This document shows positions 36,118 to 45,919 of a stretch of 64,000 nt of DNA, one piece after another. Made by a program: the position numbers and the translations under genes. Numbering within the stretch: position 1 is the stretch's first letter; each line of letters starts with the position of its first letter. This DNA is from Lactobacillales bacterium (GTDB taxonomy: Bacteria > Bacillota > Bacilli > Lactobacillales > Streptococcaceae): positions 1 through 64,000 of the forward strand of contig JAITQW010000037.1 in NCBI GenBank assembly GCA_031288715.1. The letters are read 5' to 3'. The notes under the pieces were generated by a model that did no database searches, was not told the origin of the DNA, and saw only the letters and a program-made list of their open reading frames with translations.

Positions 36118-36948
36118 TCAAATAAAAAATAAATATGCCAGCAATACAATTCCTAGACCAATTCGATACCAACCAAATGGCTCAAAATCCCTTGTTTGAA
36201 TAAATTTCAGCAAAAATTTAATCGCAATTATCGAAATAAGAAACGCGATCAAACTTCCTATACCAAGAATCAATACCTGTTCGTTAGTAAACGTATTTCC
36301 TTTCAGTATGAACTTGAAAATTTTCAATCCACTTGCTCCAAACATCGTTGGAACTGCCAAGAAAAACGAAAATTCCATCGCAACATAGCGTGAGCACCCA
36401 AAAATAATTGCACCTAAAATTGTTGCTCCAGAACGACTCGTACCTGGAATTAGAGCAAGAACTTGAAAACAACCAATAATTAAAACTGTCTGCATTGTTA
36501 AAGAATTTAAATTCGCAAACTTCGACTGTTTCCCTTTATGAAGGCGCTCAATAACGATAAAAGCAACCCCGTAAAAGATTAAGGTCACAGCTACTGGAAA
36601 AATTTTCTGCAAATGCTCCTCTAGCCAATCGTTTAAAAAAAGTCCGATCACTACAGATGGAATCATGGCAATGACAACCTTTTCCCATAATTTCCACGTA
36701 TCTTCCTTCTCTGCCTTTGTTTTATTAGATGATAAAGGGTTCATTTTATGAAAAAAGATCACCACTACCGCTAAAATTGAACCCAATTGAATCACCACAT
36801 TAAATAAATCCATAAACTCTTTTGGTTCATTTAATTTTAAAAATTCGTCAAATAGTATCAAATGACCCGTACTGGAAATGGGCAACCATTCAGTGATTCC
36901 TTGAACAACTCCTAAAACGATAGCTTTGATTATGTTTGATAGTAACAT
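36118..36948 (-). CDS. uppP: Undecaprenyl-diphosphatase UppP
   Basis: Recycles the undecaprenyl carrier lipid for cell-wall synthesis and raises bacitracin resistance. The 276-residue membrane protein has both catalytic motifs: the Glu-rich EWLPISSTGH near the N-terminus and PGTSRSGATI near residue 168. About eight helices are visible. Length is normal. It follows the MBL-fold gene by 30 bases. Confidence 0.95.
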   Translation of the reverse strand: MLLSNIIKAIVLGVVQGITEWLPISSTGHLILFDEFLKLNEPKEFMDLFNVVIQLGSILAVVVIFFHKMNPLSSNKTKAEKEDTWKLWEKVVIAMIPSVVIGLFLNDWLEEHLQKIFPVAVTLIFYGVAFIVIERLHKGKQSKFANLNSLTMQTVLIIGCFQVLALIPGTSRSGATILGAIIFGCSRYVAMEFSFFLAVPTMFGASGLKIFKFILKGNTFTNEQVLILGIGSLIAFLISIIAIKFLLKFIQTRDFEPFGWYRIGLGIVLLAYLFFI

Positions 36949-36978
36949 TCGTTTAAAACTCCTCTTTCACTTCTCTTT

Positions 36979-37608
36979 TCACTGAAAAAACGAATTTTCT
37001 CTTTTTTCTTGGCCAATAGTTGTTGCTTTTGCATGCCCTGGAAAAACGATCAAATCCTCCGAGAGGTTAAACAATTTCTTCTGAATACTTGCCAATAATT
37101 GATCTAAATCTCCTGTAGGCAAATCCGTTCGCCCAACTGTACCTTTAAACAAAACATCTCCAGTTAACACAAAATTATCAAACACAAAACTTACTCCACC
37201 CACCGTATGCCCAGGCGTTGCAATAACTTTAAATGTTATTCCACCGATAGTGTATTCCTTATCTTCAATAAAAAACTCATTGGCTTTATTCACAATCACA
37301 TTTTTGATACTTGCATGTCGCAGCAAACCAGAAAGATTTAGATTCGGGGTAAATAACCACTTTTCCTCTTTAACACTAACGTAAACAGGAAAATCCGCTG
37401 TGCGACGAAGACATTCAACTCCCATAATATGATCATAATGTGTGTGTGTTAATAAAATGGCGCCAGGTTGCCTATTTATTTTTTTCAATGTCTTAAGCAA
37501 TACCTCTTCGTCACTTCCAGGATCTACAATCAAAGTAGTTTGTTCATTAAAGATGAAGTACGTATTTTCATCAGCGATCTGATTTTTAACACATTCAATC
37601 TCTAACAT
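36979..37608 (-). CDS. Metallo-beta-lactamase-fold hydrolase (glyoxalase II-like)
   Basis: A 209-residue MBL-fold protein with the metal motif LTHTHYDHIMG, later ligands in TPGHTVGG, VLTGDVLF and FPGHAKAT. It resembles the YqgX/glyoxalase II group, which may hydrolyse thioesters; the substrate is unknown. Start ATG 37608 has GAGAGGTG upstream. It lies between rpoD and uppP. Confidence 0.85.
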   Translation of the reverse strand: MLEIECVKNQIADENTYFIFNEQTTLIVDPGSDEEVLLKTLKKINRQPGAILLTHTHYDHIMGVECLRRTADFPVYVSVKEEKWLFTPNLNLSGLLRHASIKNVIVNKANEFFIEDKEYTIGGITFKVIATPGHTVGGVSFVFDNFVLTGDVLFKGTVGRTDLPTGDLDQLLASIQKKLFNLSEDLIVFPGHAKATTIGQEKRENSFFQ

Positions 37609-37736
37609 GATTCACCTCTCAAGTTTTTAGCTATGATAAAACTAATTAACGATCTCCATAGTAGCAAAACTTCATCCACATAGAGACAAGTTAACTCAGC
37701 AAAATTTTAAAAAATAAACTAACCTATCTTTTAAAT

Positions 37737-38855
37737 TTAATCCAAAAAATCCTTCAGTTGTTTCGAACGACTCGGATGACGTAGTTTGCGCAATGCCTTG
37801 GCTTCAATTTGACGAATTCGCTCACGAGTCACACCAAATACCTTTCCAACTTCTTCTAGTGTTCGTGTTCGCCCATCATCTAAACCAAAACGTAGACGCA
37901 GAACATTTTCTTCTCGATCAGTTAACGTATCTAATACATCTTCAAGCTGATCTTTTAAAAGCTCATAGGCTGCATGATCCGCAGGAGAAGTTGCATGTTC
38001 ATCCTCGATAAAATCCCCTAAATGTGAGTCATCCTCTTCCCCAATAGGAGTCTCCAGAGAAACAGGTTCTTGTGCAATCTTTAAAATATCTCGAACCTTT
38101 TCCGTTGGCAACTCCATTTCAGCACCAATTTCTTCAGGTGTAGGCTCACGTCCTAAATCCTGCAACAACTGGCGTTGGAAACGAATCAACTTATTGATTG
38201 TTTCTACCATATGCACAGGAATCCGAATCGTTCTAGCTTGATCTGCAATTGCACGTGTAATTGCTTGACGAATCCACCAAGTTGCATATGTTGAAAATTT
38301 AAACCCTTTGGTATGGTCAAATTTATCAACTGCTTTCATTAGTCCTAAATTTCCTTCTTGAATTAGATCCAAAAATTGCATACCACGCCCTACATAGCGT
38401 TTTGCAATCGAAACAACCAAACGCAAATTAGCTTCCGCCAACTCTTTTTTTGCCAAAAAATCATTCTCCTGAATTCGAATTGCAAGTGCTACTTCCTCTT
38501 GTGCATTCAAAAGAGGGACACATCCAATATCCTTCAAATACATACGCACAGAATCATTGATCTTCACCCCTTTAGGAGCAGATAAATCTTCAATTTCTTT
38601 CTTTCCAACTTCATCCTTCAAACTATATTTAGATGGTTCACCTTTTTTATCTACAACGCTGATTCCAGCATCTTCAATTTTTTGAATTATTTTTTCTATT
38701 CCTTCAGCTTCTAACTTAAAAGGAATCACCAATTTTTCTATAACTTCCCCTTCAATTGTTTGTTTCTCTTTCTTATTAGCACGAATAAAATCCGCAACAG
38801 CAACATCCAAAGTGGATATTTCTTTTTTTTGATCCTTCTTTTTTTTACCTACCAT
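37737..38855 (-). CDS. rpoD: Primary sigma factor RpoD (sigma A)
   Basis: A 372-residue housekeeping sigma factor with region 2 ([34 protein letters not shown]), region 3 ([10 protein letters not shown]) and region 4 ([18 protein letters not shown]). A short, charged region 1.1 replaces the longer form of other groups. AAGGAGG precedes the ATG. It follows dnaG by 54 bases, the standard dnaG-rpoD order. Confidence 0.98.
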   Translation of the reverse strand: MVGKKKKDQKKEISTLDVAVADFIRANKKEKQTIEGEVIEKLVIPFKLEAEGIEKIIQKIEDAGISVVDKKGEPSKYSLKDEVGKKEIEDLSAPKGVKINDSVRMYLKDIGCVPLLNAQEEVALAIRIQENDFLAKKELAEANLRLVVSIAKRYVGRGMQFLDLIQEGNLGLMKAVDKFDHTKGFKFSTYATWWIRQAITRAIADQARTIRIPVHMVETINKLIRFQRQLLQDLGREPTPEEIGAEMELPTEKVRDILKIAQEPVSLETPIGEEDDSHLGDFIEDEHATSPADHAAYELLKDQLEDVLDTLTDREENVLRLRFGLDDGRTRTLEEVGKVFGVTRERIRQIEAKALRKLRHPSRSKQLKDFLD

Positions 38856-38909
38856 TAAAAAACCTCCTTATTTGCTAATACGAATTATTCATTTGCTAAC
38901 ATGAAAATA

Positions 38910-40730
38910 TTAAATTTTTCTCTTTAAATTAATTATCTCTACTGCTAATACCATCTCTTGCTCAATGTTTCCAATTCTCTTTGCTGTTTGTTGTTGCAAA
39001 ATCTTCTCTTCAATTTCATGTTTTATTTTCTCACGTTTAATGGTTTCTAACAATTCTGCCAATTCTTCATCTGAGATTATCTCTTCTTTACTTAGTAGTA
39101 AAATTTCACTAAACGTATTTCTTTCCTCTGCATCCTTCAAAAAATTAAGAAAATCTGCCTCACAAAAATTATTTTGAAGTTCACAAAACAATAGGTATGA
39201 CTCATATAATTGCTGCAAAATAGAAGAATGAAAAGTAAAATCCGCAAACTTACCTTTTTGAATATCCAATCTTGGATTTTGGATCATCCAAAACAACAAC
39301 ATTCGCTCTGCTTTATCTCGAACAGATAAAAAACGACGACTTCCCTCTTCAAATTTTTGAGATAAAGATTGTTTTTCGTATCTTTTAGCATTTCGGAAAG
39401 AATTTTTCTTATATCTTTCCATATTTTTAACTTCAAGTTGTTCACGTAAAACTTCTAGAGAAAATTCCGGAAATTCTTTAACTATTTTATTTAGATAAGC
39501 TTCTCTCTCAAGCACCGAAGTAACTTGAGACAACTCATCTAAAATCTCATGAATATAAGCAACTCTTTCTGCTTCATTCGCTAAATTTTTTCCAATTTTT
39601 AAATACTTCTCTTGAAATTCAAATACCGAACTTCGCCCATGCATCGCAAATTCATAGAAAGCTTTTTGTCCATATTTTTGAACATACGCATCAGGATCCA
39701 ACAATTCTGGAATTAATAACACTTGAATATCTAAGATTTGCGTTTGAATTTCGCCAATTGCTCTTTGAATTGCTGCTTGTCCAGGAAAATCTCCATCATA
39801 TGCAATCACAATTTTTTTTACTACACGAGATAATCCAGTTAACTGCTCCTTGTTAAAACTAGTCCCCATCGAAGCAACCCCATTCTTTATCCCTGCAGAC
39901 CACGCAGCAATAACGTCCATAAAACCTTCAAACAAAAAGACTTCGTCTGTTTTACGAATTGTAGCACGTGCAAGATCAAAATTGTACAAAACTCTGCTCT
40001 TATTAAAAAGCTTCGTTTCCGGGGAATTTAAATACTTCGCTTGATCTTTGTCCTTGTTAAGAATGCGACCTGAAAAAGCAATCACTCTACCTTGCTCATC
40101 CCGAATGGGAAACATAATACGATTATGAAAACGGCTTAATTTTCTACCATCTTCTCGAATCGTAAATAAACCACTCTCAAGATAATCTTCTTCACTCCAA
40201 AGATCCTTACTAAATGCCTCTGCTAAAAAATTTCTATCATCAGGCGCAAAACCGATTTGAAAAGTTGTTATAATTTCCTCGGTCATTCCACGATTTTCAA
40301 GATAAGATAATGCAAATTGACCAACCTCCGTATTTATCAACAAATGATGATACAATGTTGCCGCTTTCTCGTACATTTCTAACAGTAAAGAATTTTCTTG
40401 CTGTTTATCACTTTTACTCTTATTTCCTATTTCATAAGAAAATGGAATCTGCTCGATCTGAGCCGCACGTTTTACAGCCTCCAGAAAAGAGATACCTTCC
40501 AAATCTTGAAAAAATTGAAAAACATTACCACCCTTACTACAACCAAAACAATAATAAATCTGTTTATCTTCCGCAACAGTAAACGAAGGGGTTTTTTCTG
40601 AATGAAACGGGCAAAGACCTGAATAATTTTTTCCTGTTTTTCGTAGTTGAACGTACTGGGAGATAACATTTACAATACTCGTTTTTTCACGAATGGTATC
40701 AATCACCTGAGGTGGAATTCTGATTGCCAT
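38910..40730 (-). CDS. dnaG: DNA primase
   Basis: Makes RNA primers for replication. The 606-residue protein has the N-terminal zinc finger (CPFHSEKTPSF to YYCFGCSKGG), the TOPRIM catalytic core (LFEGFMDVIAAWSAG, AYDGDFPGQAA) and a helicase-binding C-terminal region. The open frame extends to a TTG at 40739, but ATG 40730 gives the usual N-terminus MAIRIPPQ. The Shine-Dalgarno is weak. An extended -10 promoter lies about 90 bases upstream. Confidence 0.96.
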   Translation of the reverse strand: MAIRIPPQVIDTIREKTSIVNVISQYVQLRKTGKNYSGLCPFHSEKTPSFTVAEDKQIYYCFGCSKGGNVFQFFQDLEGISFLEAVKRAAQIEQIPFSYEIGNKSKSDKQQENSLLLEMYEKAATLYHHLLINTEVGQFALSYLENRGMTEEIITTFQIGFAPDDRNFLAEAFSKDLWSEEDYLESGLFTIREDGRKLSRFHNRIMFPIRDEQGRVIAFSGRILNKDKDQAKYLNSPETKLFNKSRVLYNFDLARATIRKTDEVFLFEGFMDVIAAWSAGIKNGVASMGTSFNKEQLTGLSRVVKKIVIAYDGDFPGQAAIQRAIGEIQTQILDIQVLLIPELLDPDAYVQKYGQKAFYEFAMHGRSSVFEFQEKYLKIGKNLANEAERVAYIHEILDELSQVTSVLEREAYLNKIVKEFPEFSLEVLREQLEVKNMERYKKNSFRNAKRYEKQSLSQKFEEGSRRFLSVRDKAERMLLFWMIQNPRLDIQKGKFADFTFHSSILQQLYESYLLFCELQNNFCEADFLNFLKDAEERNTFSEILLLSKEEIISDEELAELLETIKREKIKHEIEEKILQQQTAKRIGNIEQEMVLAVEIINLKRKI

Positions 40731-40818
40731 AAAACCCAACCCATCTTACCTAAAATCTATTTTTCAAATTTTCTCATAAACATTTTATTAATAAAATTGA
40801 TTTACAAACCTAATCTTG

Positions 40819-40827
40819 AGTATACCA
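40819..40827 (-). promoter_or_regulatory. Extended -10 promoter of dnaG-rpoD
   Basis: The minus strand reads TGGTATACT (TATACT at 40819-40824), an extended -10 element. The -35 position (40842-40847) reads TTCTAG, a weak match. This would give a leader of about 85 bases before dnaG. Confidence 0.55.
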
Positions 40828-40898
40828 CAAATATCATATTTCTAGAAAAAATCGCTAAATTAAACCGATAATGATACGAAGATGTTTCAGTTCACTGA

Positions 40899-42215
40899 CT
40901 ACATTGGCAGATTAATTCTAAACACTGAACCTCTCGGAGAAAAATTTTCCACCGTGATTTTTCCACCCAACGCTTCCACAATCTTTTTAGAAATCGATAA
41001 CCCTAAACCAAATCCACCAGTACCACGATTTCTTGAAGAATCTACACGCGTGAATCGTTCAAAAATCTCTTTTTTCTTTTCATTTGGAATCCCAATACCT
41101 GTATCTTTTACAGCCAAACTCCATTCCTTGGAAGTTCTTTCCAATATAACTTGAATCGAATCTTTTTCTTTTGTGTACTTCAATGCATTATCTAGCAAAA
41201 TTACCAATAGCTGTTGAAATAATTTAGCATCCATTATCAGCTCTTTTGGAAAATCATCAGCCACTTCAAATACCACATTCTTATCGTCAGATTCCCCCAG
41301 TAATTGATAATTTTTCACCAAAGTTCTCGTTAATTGTGCAACATCCAACATTTCCCGATCAACTTCTATCATTTGGATATCCGACCTAGCAAGCATTAGT
41401 AGATCAGTCGTCAATTGCCGCAAACGCCTGATTTCTGCCAAAGCATTACTAACTTCTTCTGAATGATCAATAATTAACTCATCAGGTTTCGTAAACAATA
41501 ATTCCAATTGATTCTGAATCACCGCTAACGGTGTACGCAATTCATGGCTCGCATTTTCCACAAATTCCTGTTGCTTGTGCCAAGAAGAAAGAATCGGACG
41601 CATAAACAAATGGGACAAAAGAAGACTAATCCCCAATGAAAGCAACCAAAAAGCAAATATACTCCAACTAACAATCGTCATAGAATGATTCGTAGAATTA
41701 TGAATTTGATTCACGTTAGAAAAGGTGAGCATATAACGAATTTCCGGAGAACCATACACACTAACAGGAACCAATTTATAACGAAAATACAATTTACTAC
41801 CGTGAACATCCTCTACAGAAAACTGCGAAATCTCTTTTTTCTTCAGATTCTTTAACTTTACTTTTTTCAACACATCCTTAAAAGGCGAATCAATATTTGA
41901 TAAATCAATATTGCCATCATTTTTCCAGAAAACTAAATTAACAGAATCACTTTTACTAACTATTTCTCCTAACTTCCCTCCATCTTCTAAAGGAATTCCT
42001 TCAATTTCTTTAATTAATTTTGAAAATCGAGTATTTTTCAAAAAAGAATCCGGATTTCTTGCGATACCTTCGATATTGCGATCAACCTCATGATAAGCAG
42101 TTTGTTTCAAAAAACTCAAAACAATGATAGCAAGCAATAAAAAAACTCCACCAAAAGCTATTGCTTGCTGTAAAAAGAAATAAATTTTTTGCTTCTTTCC
42201 TAACTGCTCAATCAT
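40899..42215 (-). CDS. CiaH-like sensor histidine kinase
   Basis: A 438-residue kinase with two transmembrane helices (about 16-37 and 180-205) framing an extracellular sensor region, then the H-box VENASHELRTPLAVIQ, N-box LLDNALKYT, G1 DTGIGIP and G2 GGFGLGLSIS. The H-box and the partner regulator are closest in my judgement to streptococcal CiaH, which affects cell-wall stress and competence. It lies 25 bases downstream of its regulator gene. Confidence 0.9.
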   Translation of the reverse strand: MIEQLGKKQKIYFFLQQAIAFGGVFLLLAIIVLSFLKQTAYHEVDRNIEGIARNPDSFLKNTRFSKLIKEIEGIPLEDGGKLGEIVSKSDSVNLVFWKNDGNIDLSNIDSPFKDVLKKVKLKNLKKKEISQFSVEDVHGSKLYFRYKLVPVSVYGSPEIRYMLTFSNVNQIHNSTNHSMTIVSWSIFAFWLLSLGISLLLSHLFMRPILSSWHKQQEFVENASHELRTPLAVIQNQLELLFTKPDELIIDHSEEVSNALAEIRRLRQLTTDLLMLARSDIQMIEVDREMLDVAQLTRTLVKNYQLLGESDDKNVVFEVADDFPKELIMDAKLFQQLLVILLDNALKYTKEKDSIQVILERTSKEWSLAVKDTGIGIPNEKKKEIFERFTRVDSSRNRGTGGFGLGLSISKKIVEALGGKITVENFSPRGSVFRINLPM

Positions 42216-42239
42216 TTCCTCACCTCTATCAACTTCTTA

Positions 42240-42914
42240 TCAATTTTTCCTGAGCAAATATCCTACATTACGAATAGTTTGTAATTCTTTATCCATTCCT
42301 ATGGTTTTCAACTTTTTCCTAAGCTTACTCATATATACTTCAACCACCGTCAAAATCGTTTCTGATTCAAATCCCCAAATTCGATCAAAAATCTGTTCTT
42401 TAGGTAAAATTGTTCCTTGATTTTGCAACAAATAAATGAATAGTTCCAATTCCTTACCTTGCAAATCTAAAAATTCTCCATCATAGGTAACAATTTGTTG
42501 ACTCAAATCAACGATTAAATTTTTGTATACTAATGAATGATCATCCAACAGTCGTCCACTGTGCTTCAACAAATTTTTCAATTGCATCAATAATTCTTCT
42601 AAATAAAATGGCTTTGTCAAATAGTCATCTGCACCAAACTCAAAGCCTTTCATCTTATCTTCAATTCCATCTTTTGCCGTCAACATCAAAATTGGAGTTG
42701 TCACTCGCTTTTTGCGCACTTTCTCCAAAATTTTAATTCCAGACAAATTCGGCAACATCCAATCCAAAATGATCACATCATATGTAGCATCTTCTGCTTT
42801 AAATACCCCTTCCTCTCCATCAAACACAGCGTTAACTTTTGCAAAATTTCGCAAAAATTCAATAATACTTGCAGATAGATACTCATCATCCTCAATCAAT
42901 AGTATTTTAATCAT
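42240..42914 (-). CDS. CiaR-like response regulator
   Basis: A 224-residue OmpR-type regulator. The receiver domain has the acidic pair in IEDDEYLS and the phospho-acceptor Asp in VIILDWMLPN, and the Lys in LTKPFYLEEL. The C-terminal winged helix has VVEVYMSKLRKKL. The receiver is very similar in wording to CiaR of streptococci (IEDD, FLRNF, GADDYLTKPFYLEEL). Translation from ATG 42914 with GGGGGA upstream is preferred over the frame open to 42965. Operon with the kinase. Confidence 0.9.
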   Translation of the reverse strand: MIKILLIEDDEYLSASIIEFLRNFAKVNAVFDGEEGVFKAEDATYDVIILDWMLPNLSGIKILEKVRKKRVTTPILMLTAKDGIEDKMKGFEFGADDYLTKPFYLEELLMQLKNLLKHSGRLLDDHSLVYKNLIVDLSQQIVTYDGEFLDLQGKELELFIYLLQNQGTILPKEQIFDRIWGFESETILTVVEVYMSKLRKKLKTIGMDKELQTIRNVGYLLRKN

Positions 42915-43037
42915 TCCAAATCCCCCTAAAGATTCTACCGTTCGTTTTAACTGAAAAGCGATCATAAACTAAATAGTTCACTCTTAGATTATCAAATTCA
43001 ACTTAAATATCTCTTAAAAGATGAATGATTTGTTTCT

Positions 43038-43919
43038 TTATTTTTTATGCTCTTCCATCGCATTACTTAAGTCTGCGAACTCTTGTAGAAAAAGTGAATC
43101 ACCTCGTCGTTTTGGATCAATTCCTGCTTGCTCAAACGCTCTTAAAAGCCAATTTGTAGTTTGATCATCTTTACCATAAGCATGTGTCAAATTATTCCAC
43201 AAAGTCTTTCTTCGCATTGCAAAAGATGCGCGCGTTAAACGAAAAAATGCGTGCTCATCTACAACATCAACAACCGGCTTATCGCGCCTAGTCAACGATA
43301 AAATTGCCGAATCTACATTTGGTTGAGGAACAAACACTGTCTTCGGCACCATCAATTCAATTTTTGCCTCCATAAAATACTGTACAGCAATAGAAAGCGA
43401 ACCGTACGCTTTCGTACTAGGATTCGCAGAAATACGCTCAGATACTTCTTTTTGAATCATAACGACTATTTTTTCAATGATAAGATCACTCTCCAGCAAA
43501 TGTATCAAAATTGGAGTAGTAATATAATACGGCAAATTAGCTACAACTTTTAACGGTAAATCTTCATTAAAAACTTCTGAAACTATTTTCTTCAAGTTTA
43601 CCTTCAAAACATCCTGATTCACAATCAAGACATTAGGACAGTCAATCAGAGATTCTTCCAACACCGCTAACATCTCTTCATCAATCTCAAGCGCTAACAC
43701 CCGATGCGACAAACGAGCTAAATACTTCGTCAACGCTCCCATGCCAGGACCAATTTCTAATACATTTGTTTTTTTATCAATATCAGCTACTTCTACAATT
43801 TTCTGCAAAAGATTGGCGTCCGTTAAAAAATTTTGTCCCAAACTCTTTTTAGGTTGAATTTGATACTTCTGCATTAACTTACGTGTTCTGCCAAAAGATT
43901 CAACTTCTTGCTTATTCAT
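43038..43919 (-). CDS. rsmA: 16S rRNA dimethyladenosine transferase RsmA (KsgA)
   Basis: Dimethylates two adjacent adenosines near the 3' end of 16S rRNA. The 293-residue protein has the KsgA motifs LGQNFLTDANLL, VLEIGPGMGALT (SAM binding) and the catalytic NLPYYITTPIL. Length is normal and the gene appears intact. Its ATG overlaps the stop of the broken rnmV by four bases (ATGA). Confidence 0.96.
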   Translation of the reverse strand: MNKQEVESFGRTRKLMQKYQIQPKKSLGQNFLTDANLLQKIVEVADIDKKTNVLEIGPGMGALTKYLARLSHRVLALEIDEEMLAVLEESLIDCPNVLIVNQDVLKVNLKKIVSEVFNEDLPLKVVANLPYYITTPILIHLLESDLIIEKIVVMIQKEVSERISANPSTKAYGSLSIAVQYFMEAKIELMVPKTVFVPQPNVDSAILSLTRRDKPVVDVVDEHAFFRLTRASFAMRRKTLWNNLTHAYGKDDQTTNWLLRAFEQAGIDPKRRGDSLFLQEFADLSNAMEEHKK

Positions 43920-44466
43920 TCACCTATCTCCCTAACTACCTTCATTAGCTCTTCTTTCTCAATTCGAAACATTTGTAAACGTTTCAGCAATTGCTTCCCA
44001 TTGGTATATCCAATTCGTAAAGCCTCTCCAACTTTTGCACGCTTTCCCCGACTTCCTGCTCCATCCAACAATCCTAAATTGTAAAGCAGTTTACGATCAA
44101 TCTCTGAATGAAATTCTTCTTCCGCTGGCGTTACAATTTTTTGCAGTGCCTCTAAAATCGCATCATTACTCGCATATTCTACTCCTAATGAACGTCCTTT
44201 CGATTTAGAACGAGGTTTTGCTTCTCCTTTAGCTAAACACTAGGCACTGCTTCTATAATTATCTTTCGAATTTTTTCACCTGCAAAATCTGGATCAGTAA
44301 ACACAATTACACCACGAACCTCTTCGGCATGTTCAATTTGTCCTAAAATGTCTTCATGAACTGCCGAACCCATTGTTTCAATCGTACCTGCATCAACAAC
44401 TTCTTGAATTCGCCTAGTATCGTTCTTTCCCTCTACAACAATTACTTCTTCAATTTTTAACTTCAT
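43916..44466 (-). pseudogene. rnmV: Ribonuclease M5, broken by a small deletion
   Basis: RNase M5 trims 5S rRNA precursors. From ATG 44466 (AGAGGAAATTTG before it) the frame encodes the TOPRIM half, with [11 protein letters not shown] and [12 protein letters not shown], and stops at TAG after EAVPSV (44233). Another frame then continues the protein: [19 protein letters not shown] down to KVVREIGE, ending at 43916. Normal RNase M5 has a few residues of the kind KHAFL here, so about 13 bases seem deleted, which shifts the frame. Neither part alone is full length. The tatD-rnmV-rsmA order is otherwise normal. Confidence 0.9.
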
Positions 44467-45239
44467 CAAATTTCCTCTAATCCAAACAAACAATAGGCAT
44501 TTCTTCTCGTTGCTTTGGCTACTTCTTCCCAATCAATACCTTTTAACTTTGCAATTTTCTCTACAACATAGCGTGTATACCCTGGTTCATTACGCTGGCC
44601 ACGAAAAGGTACCGGAGTTAGATATGGAGCATCGGTTTCCACCACCAAACTTTCCAGTGGAACTACTTTTGCCACTTCATGTACTTCTATTGCCTTTTTA
44701 AACGTCACTACTCCACTCAAGGAAATAGTCATCCCTAAATCTAAAAACCTCTTCATCCATTCCACATCACCACTAAAGCTATGCATGATTCCACCAAAAG
44801 GAACTCCTTCTTCTTTTAAAATACAGTACGTATCATCCATAGCATCCCTTGTGTGAATACTTACAGGTTTCCTCAATTCACGAGCTATCGCCAACTGCCT
44901 GCGAAACACTCTTTCTTGAACACTCTTCTTATCATTCATCCAATGATAATCTAGGCCAATCTCGCCATAACCCACAACTTTATCATGAGAAAACACTTCT
45001 TTCATCAACCAAGACTCTATCTTTGAGTTAAAACTGCTAGCTTCAGTCGGATGCCAGCCAATGATACTTACAATCTCAGAAAAATCACTTGCCAAACTTA
45101 ATGATTTCTGAATTGTCTTAAAATCAAAACCAACGACTGCCATCTCATTAACTTGAAGTTCATGCGCACGTCTTATAGCATCAGAAGCTTCACCTTCAAA
45201 TTCGAAAGCGTTTAAATGAGTATGCGTATCAAAAATCAT
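44466..45239 (-). CDS. tatD: TatD-family metal-dependent DNase
   Basis: A 257-residue TatD hydrolase with the metal-binding motifs [32 protein letters not shown] and ETDAPYLTP. It cuts DNA or nucleotide phosphodiesters. ATG 45239 with GAGGTG upstream is preferred; the frame open to 45305 runs into the neighbouring gene. It ends where rnmV starts (one-base overlap). Confidence 0.93.
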   Translation of the reverse strand: MIFDTHTHLNAFEFEGEASDAIRRAHELQVNEMAVVGFDFKTIQKSLSLASDFSEIVSIIGWHPTEASSFNSKIESWLMKEVFSHDKVVGYGEIGLDYHWMNDKKSVQERVFRRQLAIARELRKPVSIHTRDAMDDTYCILKEEGVPFGGIMHSFSGDVEWMKRFLDLGMTISLSGVVTFKKAIEVHEVAKVVPLESLVVETDAPYLTPVPFRGQRNEPGYTRYVVEKIAKLKGIDWEEVAKATRRNAYCLFGLEEI

Positions 45240-45270
45240 CTGTTTCACCTCAAATTTACCTATACCTAGT

Positions 45271-45918
45271 CTACATATCGTATTGTGCAAGCTTGTAATT
45301 TTCAATCAACTTAATTAATTTATTTGCATAATTTGGATCTGTTGCATACCCTGCTTGCTGCAATGCAAAAGCTGCCTCTTGATAAGAGTTCGCTGTTAAA
45401 ACTCCCTGATATAATTGGGAATTACAATCAATGCCATTAATCAATAACATCGTATGATCTTCCATAGACGCTTCATTTGAAGGGTAAACTTTAAATTTAT
45501 CTTTAATTTCAATCCAATGATTATCTTGAAACTCCATGGTTTTAAACTCAACAGCAGGCCCTTCACCAAATTCTTTCATCCCAAAAAGATTGTGATGAAC
45601 ACTTGCTAGTTTACTTCTTCCGAAATCAGATTCCAAAATCGCTTGTGAAACTATGATACTTGCTCGAACCTTATACTCTTGATTTAAAAATTTAGCCTTT
45701 GAAATTAACGACTGAATAAATTTTTTATTTTCTTCTTCCCTGAGATATTCTGCCGAAAATTGTGGACGTGGATAAGTTTTTTTTATTACAAAATACCGAT
45801 CCATTATTGTCCAAATACCAACAATAATCAACATTAAAAGTAAAAAAATCCTAAAAAAGATGTATCTTGAAGATGAACGCTTATTATATGTTCGCCTCCC
45901 ACGCCAATGCATCCCCAT
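45271..45918 (-). CDS. Membrane-anchored glucosaminidase (GH73 family)
   Basis: A 215-residue protein: short basic cytoplasmic head, transmembrane helix (about 20-43), then a GH73 domain with SIIVSQAILESDFGRSKL, which contains the presumed catalytic Glu, HHNLFGMKEF and YATDPNYANKLIKLIE. GH73 enzymes cut the glycan strand of peptidoglycan. It lacks cell-wall-binding repeats, so it should act near the membrane. It begins one base before the carboxypeptidase stop, so the two are likely co-translated. Confidence 0.88.
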   Translation of the reverse strand: MGMHWRGRRTYNKRSSSRYIFFRIFLLLMLIIVGIWTIMDRYFVIKKTYPRPQFSAEYLREEENKKFIQSLISKAKFLNQEYKVRASIIVSQAILESDFGRSKLASVHHNLFGMKEFGEGPAVEFKTMEFQDNHWIEIKDKFKVYPSNEASMEDHTMLLINGIDCNSQLYQGVLTANSYQEAAFALQQAGYATDPNYANKLIKLIENYKLAQYDM

Positions 45919-45919
45919 T

